Assembly: GCA_031271075.1 (NCBI GenBank)
Contig: JAISWN010000155.1
Span: 1 to 9,219 of the forward strand
Origin: Treponema sp.
GTDB lineage: Bacteria; Spirochaetota; Spirochaetia; Treponematales; Breznakiellaceae
DNA: 9,219 nucleotides
Reading direction: 5' to 3'
Every line of letters begins with the position of its first letter. Position 1 is the first letter of the stretch. Position numbers and translations under genes: made by a program. The notes under the pieces are model-generated. The model was not told the origin of the DNA. It did not search any database and saw only the letters and a list, made by a program, of their open reading frames with translations. This document shows, one piece after another, positions 1 to 7,700 of the stretch.

Positions 1-2480
1 TTCCGCACTTCCACGGTGGCGATGATCTCTTCCCTGGTTTCGGGCTTGAGCATCCCCTCCATGGCCTGCTGGATCTCCTCCACCGCCTTGTAAATGATAT
101 TGTAACGGCGGATGTCCACCTTTTCCTGATCCGCCAGGCTCTTGGCCTTGGGGACCGGCCGCACGTTAAAACCGATGATAATAGCGTTGCTGGCGATGGC
201 AAGATCCACATCCCCCTCGTTGATGGCCCCGGGAAGAGCCTGGATAACGTGGAGCCTTACTTCGCTGGTGGAGAGTTTCTCCAGGCTGGAACGCAGCGCC
301 TCCGCAGAGCCCTGCACATCGGCCTTGATGATCACCTTGAGTTCCTGTATGGCCCCGTCGCTGATGGTCTCGCGGAGATTGTCCAGGGTTATCTTCCTGA
401 CGTTTTTCGCGTCCTCCACGCGCTTGAGTTCCTGCCTTTTGCTGGAGAAACCCCGGGCGGCCTTTTCGTCTTCCACTACCTGGAGCGGATCCCCGGCGTT
501 GGGGATACCCTCAAAGCCCAAGACCTCTATGGGCATGGAGGGGGTGGCCTCTTCCAGCTTGTCGCCCTTGTCGTTGAAAAGCGCCCTGACCTTGCCCGGC
601 CAGATCCCCGCCACAAAGGAATCGCCGATCATGAGGGTCCCCTTCTCCACCAGCACGGTGGCCACGATGCCCCTGCCGTGATCTATCCGGGATTCCAGGA
701 TCTTTCCTTCCGCGGTACGGTTGTAGTTGGCCTTGAGATCCAGGATCTCCGCCTCCAGGAGTATGGTCTCAATGAGCTTGTCGATACCGGTTTTCTGCAG
801 GGCGGAAAGTTCCACAAACATGGTCTGCCCGCCCCATTCTTCGGGCATGAGCCCCAGGTCGGAAAGCTGGCTCTTGACCCTGTCGGGGTTCGCCTCCGGC
901 TTATCTATCTTGTTCACCGCCACGATAATGGGAACCCCCGCCTCTTTGGCGTGGTTGATAGCTTCCTCGGTCTGGGGCATGACCCCGTCGTCGGCGGCCA
1001 CCACCAGAACCACAATGTCGGTAACCTGGGCGCCCCGGGCCCGCATACGGGTAAAAGCCTCGTGGCCGGGAGTGTCGAGGAAGGTGATCCGCCCCTTGGG
1101 AGTGTCCACCATATAGGCGCCGATATGCTGGGTTATGCCGCCGAATTCCCCGGATACCACGTCGGCGCTGCGGATCGCGTCCAGCAGCTTGGTCTTTCCG
1201 TGGTCGACGTGACCCATCACGGTAACCACCGGCGGCCGGGGAGTCATATCGGCCCCCTCGTCGGAGACGGTTTCAATCTGGGTCTCGTCGTAAAGGCTGA
1301 TGATCTTTACATCCGCGCCGTATTCGCCGGCCAGGATAGCGGCGGTGTCGGCGTCGATCTGCTGGTTGATGGTAACCATCATACCCATGCTCATCAGCTT
1401 CTGGATCAGATCCGATACCTTGAGATTCATCTTACGGGCAAGTTCCGATACGGAAACCACGTCCATAATCTCAATGGACTTGGGTATGGGATTTGCCACA
1501 TGGGTAATTTTCTTTTTGGTCTTGAGGAGTTTCTCCTCCATCTCCAGTTCTTTTTCTTTCCGGGTGTAGATGGGCTTTTTCGCCTTAAAGGAACGCTTGG
1601 CTACGGTTTTGCCTTCAGTCAGGGTGCCGGAGGCCGGCATCCCCTCCCCTCCCCGGTTGACGCCGGGCCTTCCGCCGCCGGGCCGGGAACCTGCCTGGCC
1701 TGCGCCGAAACCGGGACGCCCGCCGCCGGGCCGGGAACCTGCCTGGCCTACGCCGAAACCGGGACGCCCGCCGCCGGGCCGGGGACCCGCCTGACCCGTG
1801 CCGAAACCGGGACGCGGCCCATCCGCATCCTGGCGAGGGCCTACGGGCCTGCCGCCTACCCGGCCTGCCGCGCCGGCAGGCCTGCCCGGGAAGGGGGACT
1901 GGGAACCAAAGCGGGAATTTTCATCCCTGCTCCGGCCTACCGGCTTGCCGCCTACCCGTCCCGCTACGGCATTGGGCCGCTGGGCGGTGGGAAAAGACAT
2001 CACCTGGTTTCCATTCCGGGCTTCCCGTTTGGTTTCCTCCTGGCCGGGCTTAGACTCCGAAACCGGTACGGGAGGAACATTCCCGGAAACGGAAGCCGCC
2101 TCCGGAAGACTGGCCTTCCGCGGCTCAGGGGGCAGATCCTGAGGTTCCGGCGCGGCGCCCTGCCGCGGCACGGTTTCGGCTTCACCGGGAGGAGAAGCTT
2201 CCGGGGAAATCCGGGCTTTTTGCCTGGCCGGAACTTCCGCCGTATGCCCGGCATCCGGATGAGACGCTACCACTACCCTGGGCTGAGGCCTTTTTGCCGT
2301 TCCGGGAACAGACGCGGAGGGGGCCTGCGGAACCTTCTTCTTAACCACGATGACCTTCCGGCGTTCTCCGTGTTCCGGGCCTGAAGCCGCGTTTCCTCCG
2401 GCGGGCGATTCACGCTCGTTTTGCGCGTGCTTAATGAGTTCCGCTTTAGGTTTTTGGGTATTTTCTAAATCCTCAGCCAT
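1..2480 (-). CDS. infB: Translation initiation factor IF-2 (C-terminus cut by window edge)
   Basis: IF-2 is the cytoplasmic GTPase that brings fMet-tRNA to the 30S subunit and promotes 50S joining. The frame runs without a stop from ATG at 2480 to the left edge, giving 826 residues; by comparison with E. coli IF-2 roughly 80-90 C-terminal residues (the fMet-tRNA-binding C2 domain) are missing. Residues 1-165 are charged and low in complexity, 165-285 are Arg/Gly/Pro-rich with a 16-residue repeat, and 285-335 are Lys-rich. The IF2_N fold lies at about 340-392 ([14 protein letters not shown]). GTPase motifs are G1 GHVDHGKT 423-430, switch [10 protein letters not shown]3 DTPGH 469-473 with the usual catalytic His473, G4 NKID 523-526 and G5 SAL 559-561. 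A beta-barrel domain II follows from about 583. AAGGTGG ends 3 bases before the ATG. The gene lies 22 bases after nusA, so the two are probably cotranscribed. The family call is very secure. Confidence 0.97.
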   Translation of the reverse strand, partial: MAEDLENTQKPKAELIKHAQNERESPAGGNAASGPEHGERRKVIVVKKKVPQAPSASVPGTAKRPQPRVVVASHPDAGHTAEVPARQKARISPEASPPGEAETVPRQGAAPEPQDLPPEPRKASLPEAASVSGNVPPVPVSESKPGQEETKREARNGNQVMSFPTAQRPNAVAGRVGGKPVGRSRDENSRFGSQSPFPGRPAGAAGRVGGRPVGPRQDADGPRPGFGTGQAGPRPGGGRPGFGVGQAGSRPGGGRPGFGAGQAGSRPGGGRPGVNRGGEGMPASGTLTEGKTVAKRSFKAKKPIYTRKEKELEMEEKLLKTKKKITHVANPIPKSIEIMDVVSVSELARKMNLKVSDLIQKLMSMGMMVTINQQIDADTAAILAGEYGADVKIISLYDETQIETVSDEGADMTPRPPVVTVMGHVDHGKTKLLDAIRSADVVSGEFGGITQHIGAYMVDTPKGRITFLDTPGHEAFTRMRARGAQVTDIVVLVVAADDGVMPQTEEAINHAKEAGVPIIVAVNKIDKPEANPDRVKSQLSDLGLMPEEWGGQTMFVELSALQKTGIDKLIETILLEAEILDLKANYNRTAEGKILESRIDHGRGIVATVLVEKGTLMIGDSFVAGIWPGKVRALFNDKGDKLEEATPSMPIEVLGFEGIPNAGDPLQVVEDEKAARGFSSKRQELKRVEDAKNVRKITLDNLRETISDGAIQELKVIIKADVQGSAEALRSSLEKLSTSEVRLHVIQALPGAINEGDVDLAIASNAIIIGFNVRPVPKAKSLADQEKVDIRRYNIIYKAVEEIQQAMEGMLKPETREEIIATVEVR
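1638..1652 (-). promoter_or_regulatory. Possible internal ribosome binding site and start within infB
   Basis: On the minus strand a purine run, GGGGAGGGGAGGGG (1654-1641), sits directly before an in-frame ATG (1640-1638, Met281 of IF-2). It contains a GGAGG core (1652-1648) spaced 7 bases from the ATG, which is good Shine-Dalgarno geometry. Starting here would remove the repeat-rich extension but keep IF2_N and the GTPase. E. coli infB is known to make shorter IF-2 isoforms from internal starts. The tract also encodes Gly-Gly-Glu-Gly, so it may be purely coding. Confidence 0.35.
1665..1808 (-). repeat. Three tandem 48-bp repeats inside infB (16-residue Gly/Arg/Pro units)
   Basis: Three adjacent 48-base units (1761-1808, 1713-1760, 1665-1712) keep the infB frame and encode GFGxGQAGxRPGGGRP, with x = T/P, V/S and A/S. 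The last two units are almost identical in DNA, which points to recent duplication or slippage. The region lies in the variable N-terminal extension of IF-2, before the conserved IF2_N and GTPase domains. Arg-Gly-rich disordered segments often contact RNA, but that role is only an inference here. Confidence 0.92.
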
Positions 2481-2502
2481 GATCCACCTTTGTTTTCGTT
2501 AG

Positions 2503-3990
2503 TTATTGCTGTTCGTCTTCGTATTCAAAACTCAAACCGATACCGCAATTCGGACAACTCGTCATGTCCACCGTAATTTTAGCGCCGCATTCGGGGCACA
2601 GGTATTCCTCAATTTCGGCTTCCTCTTCCGCTTCCGCCTCATCCAAGCCCGCCTCTTCGGCGGCGTCCCCGGTATCGGCAACCATTTCTTCTTCCACAAT
2701 CTCCACATACTCTTCAATGAGCCTGCGAAGCGCCTCAAACTGTTCCACCGTAACGCCGTTGAATTCTTCCAGCTCTTCCGGCGTAAGGGCGAGGAAATCC
2801 TCGATGAACTCTATGTTGCCTTCCGCCAGAGCCGCCACTACCTCCGGATTCACCCCGGGAAGCTCGGAGATCCGGGAAAATTCCTCGCCGTACTCGTCCG
2901 CATCGCCAAACAGCTCCGATACGGCCCGCCGGGATTCGGCGGCGATATCCATTTCCTCGAACTGGGCGTCCGTCTTAACGTCGATGTTCCAGTCCACCAG
3001 CCGGTTTGCCAGCCTGACATTGAGTCCCTGTTTGCCGATAGCCAGGGAAAGCTGCGAATCGTTTACCACCGCCAAGGCCTGATGCTTCCCCTCGTCAAGA
3101 ATGATAACGTCCCGTACATCCGCGGGGGACAGGGCGTTTTTGATGAAACGCCGGGGATCGGGATCGTACTTGAGGATATCGATCTTTTCCCCTTCCAGTT
3201 CCTTGATAACCGCCTGGATACGCACCCCTTTAAGGCCCACACAGGCCCCCACCGGATCCACATCATCCCGGTTGGAATAGACCGCCAGTTTGGTCCGGTA
3301 GCCCGGCTCCCGGACGATCTTGTGTATTTCCACGGTTTTGTCGTAAATCTCAGGCACCTCCAGCTCAAAAACGGCTTTAACAAAATCCGTATGAGTCCGG
3401 GAAAGGACCACCTGAAGCCCCGAAGGGGTTTTGTTCACCTCGGTAATCAGGGCTTTGATCCGGTCGTTCACGTGGTAGGTCTCCCGGGGGGACTGCTGCT
3501 TTTTGGGAAAGATCCCCTCCATTTTGCCCAGATCCACATAGATAGTACCGTTCCGTTCCCGCTGATAGTAACCGATGACGATCTCCCCTACCTTGTCCTT
3601 GAATTCCGAATAGAGACTGTCCTTTTGTATCTCCCGGATGGATTGGTGGGCGGTCTGTTTGGCGCTCTGTACCGCGAGGCGGTCGAACTCCTTGGGATCA
3701 ACCTCGATAAGGATCTCATCCCCGATTTCCGCGTCGGGATTCAATTCCCGGGCTTCTTCCAGGTCTATTTCCGCCACCGGATCGTAGACCCCGTCAACAA
3801 TCTGCTTTTGCGCATAAATTGATACTTCCCGGTTATCGTCGGAAAACCGGACTATGGCGTTATCGGCGTTTCCGAAACGGCGTTTATAGGCTGCGATAAG
3901 GGTGTCTTCGATAGTCTTAAGGATAAGCTCCTCTGAAATTCCCCGATCCTGGCTAATCTGCCGGATCGCCTCAGACATATCAGTTGCCAC
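2503..3990 (-). CDS. nusA: Transcription termination/antitermination factor NusA with C-terminal zinc ribbon
   Basis: NusA (495 residues) binds RNA polymerase near the RNA exit channel and modulates pausing, intrinsic termination and antitermination. The polymerase-binding N-terminal domain covers about 1-130 (MSEAIRQISQDRGISEE), the S1 domain about 134-198, and the two KH domains about 230-345, with VGLKGVRIQ at 251-259 and IGKQGLNVRLA at 318-328. A helical helix-hairpin-helix-like segment follows (about 370-430, ISELPGVNPEVVAALAE). Residues 433-462 are very acidic. The tail carries CPEC...CPNC, with Cys465, 468, 479 and 482 forming an apparent zinc ribbon that E. coli NusA lacks. I chose the GTG start because AGGAGG (3999-4004) lies 8 bases away; the ATG four codons later would be 20 bases away. 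The gene has its own promoter and a leader terminator upstream, and infB follows 22 bases downstream. The family call is very secure. Confidence 0.97.
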   Translation of the reverse strand: MATDMSEAIRQISQDRGISEELILKTIEDTLIAAYKRRFGNADNAIVRFSDDNREVSIYAQKQIVDGVYDPVAEIDLEEARELNPDAEIGDEILIEVDPKEFDRLAVQSAKQTAHQSIREIQKDSLYSEFKDKVGEIVIGYYQRERNGTIYVDLGKMEGIFPKKQQSPRETYHVNDRIKALITEVNKTPSGLQVVLSRTHTDFVKAVFELEVPEIYDKTVEIHKIVREPGYRTKLAVYSNRDDVDPVGACVGLKGVRIQAVIKELEGEKIDILKYDPDPRRFIKNALSPADVRDVIILDEGKHQALAVVNDSQLSLAIGKQGLNVRLANRLVDWNIDVKTDAQFEEMDIAAESRRAVSELFGDADEYGEEFSRISELPGVNPEVVAALAEGNIEFIEDFLALTPEELEEFNGVTVEQFEALRRLIEEYVEIVEEEMVADTGDAAEEAGLDEAEAEEEAEIEEYLCPECGAKITVDMTSCPNCGIGLSFEYEDEQQ

Positions 3991-3998
3991 GTTTTATA

Positions 3999-4004
3999 CC
4001 TCCT
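3999..4004 (-). promoter_or_regulatory. Ribosome binding site of nusA
   Basis: A perfect AGGAGG lies on the minus strand, 8 bases before the GTG codon at 3990-3988. It decides the start in favour of GTG over the in-frame ATG at 3978. The alternative hairpins at 4010-4032 end a few bases upstream, so folding there could affect access to this site. Confidence 0.85.
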
Positions 4005-4009
4005 GGGGC

Positions 4010-4032
4010 TCCGGTTCAGGCCGGAAAACCGG
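4010..4032 (-). promoter_or_regulatory. Mutually exclusive small hairpins in the nusA leader
   Basis: Three overlapping inverted repeats compete for the same CCGG blocks. One pairs 4021-4024 with 4029-4032 around a four-base loop. A second pairs 4011-4016 (CCGGTT) with 4027-4032 (AACCGG). A third pairs 4010-4014 (TCCGG) with 4021-4025 (CCGGA). They lie between the leader terminator and the nusA ribosome binding site. Competing folds are typical of leader regulation, but no known riboswitch or protein-binding leader is recognised, and short CCGG repeats can arise by chance in this GC-rich DNA. Confidence 0.4.
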
Positions 4033-4054
4033 TCTTTTAAACCTGCCCATAAAT

Positions 4055-4085
4055 AAAAAAAGGGTCGTCTGAGCGGCCCTTTTTT
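4055..4085 (-). terminator. Intrinsic terminator in the rimP-nusA gap (candidate attenuator)
   Basis: On the minus strand the stem pairs AAAAAAGGG with CCCTTTTTT; inside it lies a C/A mismatch, then CG with CG, around a 6-base loop (4068-4073), and the stem ends in seven Ts (4061-4055). Outer flanks CCATAAA (minus strand, 4089-4083) and TTTATGG (minus strand, 4053-4047) can also pair. It lies downstream of both the rimP stop and the promoter at 4110-4138, so it could end rimP transcripts and also stop part of the nusA-infB transcription. The A and T runs flank both sides, so it could also act on the plus strand, where no gene is seen. Confidence 0.75.
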
Positions 4086-4109
4086 ATGGAATCTCAAACT
4101 GTCAAAAAT

Positions 4110-4138
4110 AATATAAAAAAACCTTAAATAGTTGTCAA
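4110..4138 (-). promoter_or_regulatory. Sigma-70 promoter for nusA-infB
   Basis: The minus strand carries a perfect -35 TTGACA (4138-4133), a 17-base spacer and a -10 TATATT (4115-4110, 5 of 6 consensus bases). Transcription would begin near 4103-4102, giving a nusA leader of about 113 bases that contains the intrinsic terminator. The sequence around it is AT-rich compared with the rest of the window, including a run of Ts in the spacer. The promoter begins 32 bases after the rimP stop, so nusA-infB can probably be transcribed independently of rimP. Confidence 0.75.
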
Positions 4139-4169
4139 GAGGCGTTTTGGTTATCGTTTCGATTGGACT

Positions 4170-4625
4170 TTATTGAGGCAGGTCGTCCAGCCGGGCCTTG
4201 GCGATGATTTCATAGGGGAGCCGCACCCTCCCCTCCCCGGTTTCAAGCTCAATTCCTTTTTCGTCCGAGCCGGCGAGGATACCGGAAAACCACCCGGATC
4301 TGTCTGTCCGGTAACAGCGGACGCCGTGCCCGTGGTACCAGCCGAACTCGCGCCCGTCCCTGATCAGCCGGTCTATGCCTGGGGAAGATACCTCCATGTA
4401 CAGATCCTGGCCGGGGAAGGCCAGGTCCAGCCGGGGCAGGGCGGCCCGGTGGAAGGCGGAACAATCGTCCAGGCTCACATCCCCTTTCCGGTAAACCACG
4501 GCGTGGATCCGCACAGTCCCCCTATGCCGGGACACGGTGAGTTCCACCAGGGAAAGACCCAGTCCCCGGGCAAGGGGCGCAAGTGAATCGAACACCGGGT
4601 CGGGATCAGGGGGGGTGTAACGCAA
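4170..4625 (-). CDS. rimP: Ribosome maturation factor RimP
   Basis: RimP (151 residues, normal family length) binds the free 30S subunit and assists late maturation around the S12 and S19 regions. The N-terminal alpha/beta domain (about 10-85) shows GLSLVELTV, the basic RGTVRIHAVV strand and VSLDDCSAFHRAALPRLD. The hallmark YMEVSSPGIDRLI (about 96-108) follows, then the SH3-like C-terminal domain containing GWFSGILAG and VRLPYEIIAKARL. The start is TTG at 4625-4623, supported by a perfect AGGAGG six bases away and by the family's usual N-terminus; no better ATG exists. Placement directly before nusA-infB is the standard bacterial order. The 122-base gap to the upstream giant gene contains a likely terminator. 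I could not find a strong promoter for rimP in that gap. The rare TTG start may keep expression low, which is an inference. Confidence 0.95.
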   Translation of the reverse strand: MRYTPPDPDPVFDSLAPLARGLGLSLVELTVSRHRGTVRIHAVVYRKGDVSLDDCSAFHRAALPRLDLAFPGQDLYMEVSSPGIDRLIRDGREFGWYHGHGVRCYRTDRSGWFSGILAGSDEKGIELETGEGRVRLPYEIIAKARLDDLPQ

Positions 4626-4631
4626 GGGGAA

Positions 4632-4637
4632 CCTCCT
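4632..4637 (-). promoter_or_regulatory. Ribosome binding site of rimP
   Basis: A perfect AGGAGG lies on the minus strand, six bases before the TTG codon at 4625-4623. A strong site at ideal distance is the main reason for accepting TTG as the start codon. Confidence 0.82.
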
Positions 4638-4695
4638 CGGGAACGCGGGAAAGACGGCCCGCGCCCGCTTGGTTCAGACTAGCACCGAGAGGCGG

Positions 4696-4738
4696 AAAAA
4701 TGAAGAACCCCCCGGGCCGCAGCCGGTAAAACGGGGGT
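4696..4738 (-). terminator. Probable terminator after the giant gene
   Basis: On the minus strand CCCCCG (4737-4732) can pair with CGGGGG (4714-4709). The 17-base interior can itself form a small CCG/CGG stem, and a U-rich tail TTCTTCATTTTT follows (4707-4696). It begins 10 bases past the stop codon of the giant gene and precedes rimP. The tail is interrupted by C and A residues, so strength is uncertain; if it is leaky, rimP may be transcribed by readthrough. Confidence 0.5.
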
Positions 4739-4747
4739 AAAAGCATG

Positions 4748-7700
4748 TTACCTTTTCGCCTCAAAGTGCATGTAATCTTTCTGATATTTCCAGCTGCCGC
4801 CCCACTCAAAGTGATTCCGCATGTTTTCAACGAAGACTTTATCCATAGAAAAACTGAGTTTAGGAATCAAATTGATATCTTTCAGCAGATTATTGTAATA
4901 ATTAAACCGTTCAGTGGCAGAATCCAAAGCGGCAAAATCAACGAGGGGGTACAGCTGGTTTGATATCAAATATAATTGATATCCCGCTTCCCGCATATAG
5001 AAATCCTTTCTGCCTTCCAGATAAGTTTCGTAACCGTCAAACGCCTTGGCAAGTTTTTGGTTCGCGTCATACCCGGCGGCAGTGGCCGCGGAAAGGGAAA
5101 TGTCACGGCTTTTCAGATAATTGTTAAATTCCGGGTTATTCCGTGCGTATGTCCCGATAAAATACTGCCTGTTATTGGCGGCGTCAAAATCAACGGCCAT
5201 TCCGGTGGCGTGGTTACTTAATTCCAGCTTGTCCAGCGTATCGTTGTTTATGAGACGGATAGACAAACCGCCGGAAATTGCGGGAATGGCCCCTCCCTGC
5301 GATTTTGTCGCTTCCAGAGCCTTACTCAAATCAGGCGCTATGGCGCTGTTTACCCTTACCGATCCCATCCCTCCAAATTGAACGATTTCGGTGTTAGTCT
5401 CCAGATAAGCAAGAGGATCGTTTTCGTAAGCCGTGCCTGACAAGGCTAGTTTTTTTGTTAAGAGGTCGAACAAAAGGGAATAATACTCAAGTTTCGTTGT
5501 CACCTTGTCTCCTAAATTCGCGCGGGTCAGCAGATCCTCCCTCCCCGATATCCAGCTATTGTTATTGAAAAAGGTTTCATGCGCCGTATATGAATCGTAT
5601 ATGGCCTGCCAGTCCTTCCCGGTAACGCCTTTTATGTCGAATTGGGAATAGGCAAGGGACAAAACATCGTTTTCTCCCAGATAGTTTTTCAGGATCAGCT
5701 CACCGATGCTTTGTCCTGATACGCCGTCCGCGCCGGAAACATCATTTCCCTGTAAAAGCTGCAGGGCCCTTTCTTTTCCGCCAAGCAGGGCCACAAGGCT
5801 TTCTTCCTTGCTCATCCCCTTACCGGCATACCAGATAGTCTTGTAGTAGTCCTTGCCTGCTTTATTCTTTTTAACAACCGCTTCCCAGTGTAAATCCGGG
5901 GAGTTGTCATCAACTATTGTTCCGTCGGTCTTCAAAAGCCAGTAATCCCCGCTGGAATCGTAAGTCTCGTCAACATAAGCGTTGAACTTACCCGCGTCCC
6001 CGCCGGCATTCACGTAGGCAACAAGATCCCTTACCATGTTATCGTTGAAGGCAAGACTTTCCCCGCCCAAAAGCATCCGTATCGCCATTTCCGTATGGGC
6101 CGATACCGCATCCCTGGTTTCCAGGAAATTGTCGGCGCTAACCATACTGTCCCGGTAGGCTTCGTGCTGCAGAACCACTCCCATAAGGAGTTGCTCGCCA
6201 TGGCTCATCTCATCCTGGTAGCGGTTGAGCAATTCAATTCTCCCGTTTTGGCCGGTGATCGTTTCGGCATCCTCCTCCGCCTTTTCGTCCCCCCTGGCAA
6301 GCCTGGTACTGCCGACCAGGATGGACAGGAGCCTGTCTTTTGCCTCTCCGTCCCCGTAACCCCACTGGGATCGCAGGGCCGTTGCCGCGTTTTTTACACC
6401 GTCCCGGCGGGCGGCAATTTCGGAACCGCCGCTGAGGCCCCAGTTTACCATTCCCTTGAGGGTGGAGCCTATGGCGCCAAGGCTGGCATCCATGCCCCCC
6501 GTGCCGAGCCGGGCGCTGATCCCCTCGTCCCCAACCCGCAGTTCCAGAAGGCCCGTGGAATAATATGTATCCTTGAAATTTTTCGAATACCGCAGGATGT
6601 TAAAGCTGGCGCTGCCGGTCATCTGATAGCTTACCGCGTTGGCGGCCATATCTCCCAGGAACTTGTTCATCTGGGCCATATCAAGTTTTTGCAGTTGGTT
6701 GAAACCGCCGGCCAGAACGCCGTTGGTCCCCAGGTTCAACTGTCCCAGTAAACCGCTTGCCATTGATCCGGTAATCCCGCTGACCGTGTTGGCCAGGGTT
6801 CCCTTAAAGCCCTCCTGGAACAGATCCCAAGACCAGCCAAGGCTCCCATCTCCATCCCAATAGGCCGCCGAGAGCGCGCTGGTTACCGTTCCGCCCGCGA
6901 AACTTTGCAGCCCGTTAACCGTTGATACGGCGGCAGTGTTCGCCATGCTTCCCCAAAAGCCCTCTCCAAGGTTCCGGGTAACAGCGCCGGATACCTTTTC
7001 CGTAATTCCAAGGCCGCCCAAGGCCGCCCCGGTAACAGCTCCCGCCGCCGTCATGAGGCTTTTCCTTCCCAGATCCCTTCCCACCTCTTCAGGGCTTTTG
7101 TATCCCCCGGCCAGATCCGTAACGCCGAACAGCAGATCGTCGATCATGTTGACGCCGGCGTATACAGCCATTCCGGCGCCTGATTCGCCGCTCACCGCGT
7201 TTGCCGCGCTCATTGCCATTCCCGCGACTATCTGCATCCCCATATCCGCCACGCCTCTTGCTGTGGGAGGTTCAAGGAAAATACTGTCGCTGGTGTTTAT
7301 CCAGAATTTCTGGTCATAAACCGGCTTTGCCATTTCCGCTATGCCCCGCCGGGCAAGCATTGAATTCCACTGATAATCAAGCATTATGAGGCCGATCTCC
7401 CCGCTGCCCATTTCCTGTACGTTTGCAAGGGCGCTGCTGTTTAAATTCGGCTCGTCCTTGAATTTCGGAGCGTAGCCTATGTGGGCCTCCATTTTTCCTT
7501 CCCTTCCGTCCCGCGCCTTGGTACTCAGCAGTTCGGCCCCCCATTCTTTGAGATCCTGTTCGGCCTGGGCTACCATAAGGATTACCGTTTCCGGATCCAG
7601 GGCGGCAACAGACAGAGGGCTCAGATCGACATGGGTATAGGGCTCCGGGGCGGTGTAATACTGATAACGGTGTACCGTCTGCCTCTCCGTCTTTACCGAA

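Noticed and set aside
1665..1808. The 48-bp tandem repeats as a CRISPR array or mobile-element end
   Set aside because: There are no unique spacers, the unit is a multiple of three, and it stays in the infB frame, so this is a protein-coding repeat.
249..2384. A 711-codon open frame on the plus strand
   Set aside because: It lies antisense to infB, whose minus-strand frame encodes all IF-2 motifs. The plus product is low in complexity (His/Gly/Pro-rich) with no recognisable domain, as expected for a shadow of GC-biased codons.
2506..3822. A 438-codon plus-strand open frame
   Set aside because: It is antisense to nusA. The minus strand gives a complete NusA, and the plus product has no recognisable features or ribosome binding site.
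4670..4702. A rimP promoter (TTCATT, 17 bases, TAGTCT with an upstream TG) in the gap after the giant gene
   Set aside because: Each hexamer matches consensus at only about 3 of 6 positions and overlaps the terminator tail, too weak to annotate.
4626..4747. A metY-like initiator tRNA gene before rimP, as in E. coli
   Set aside because: No cloverleaf, T-loop or anticodon arm can be formed in this 122-base gap; only a terminator-like hairpin is seen.
6164..6184. HEAYR in the giant protein as a classical HExxH zinc protease
   Set aside because: The second metal-binding His is Arg, so the classical motif is absent; it is kept only as a His/Glu cluster of interest.
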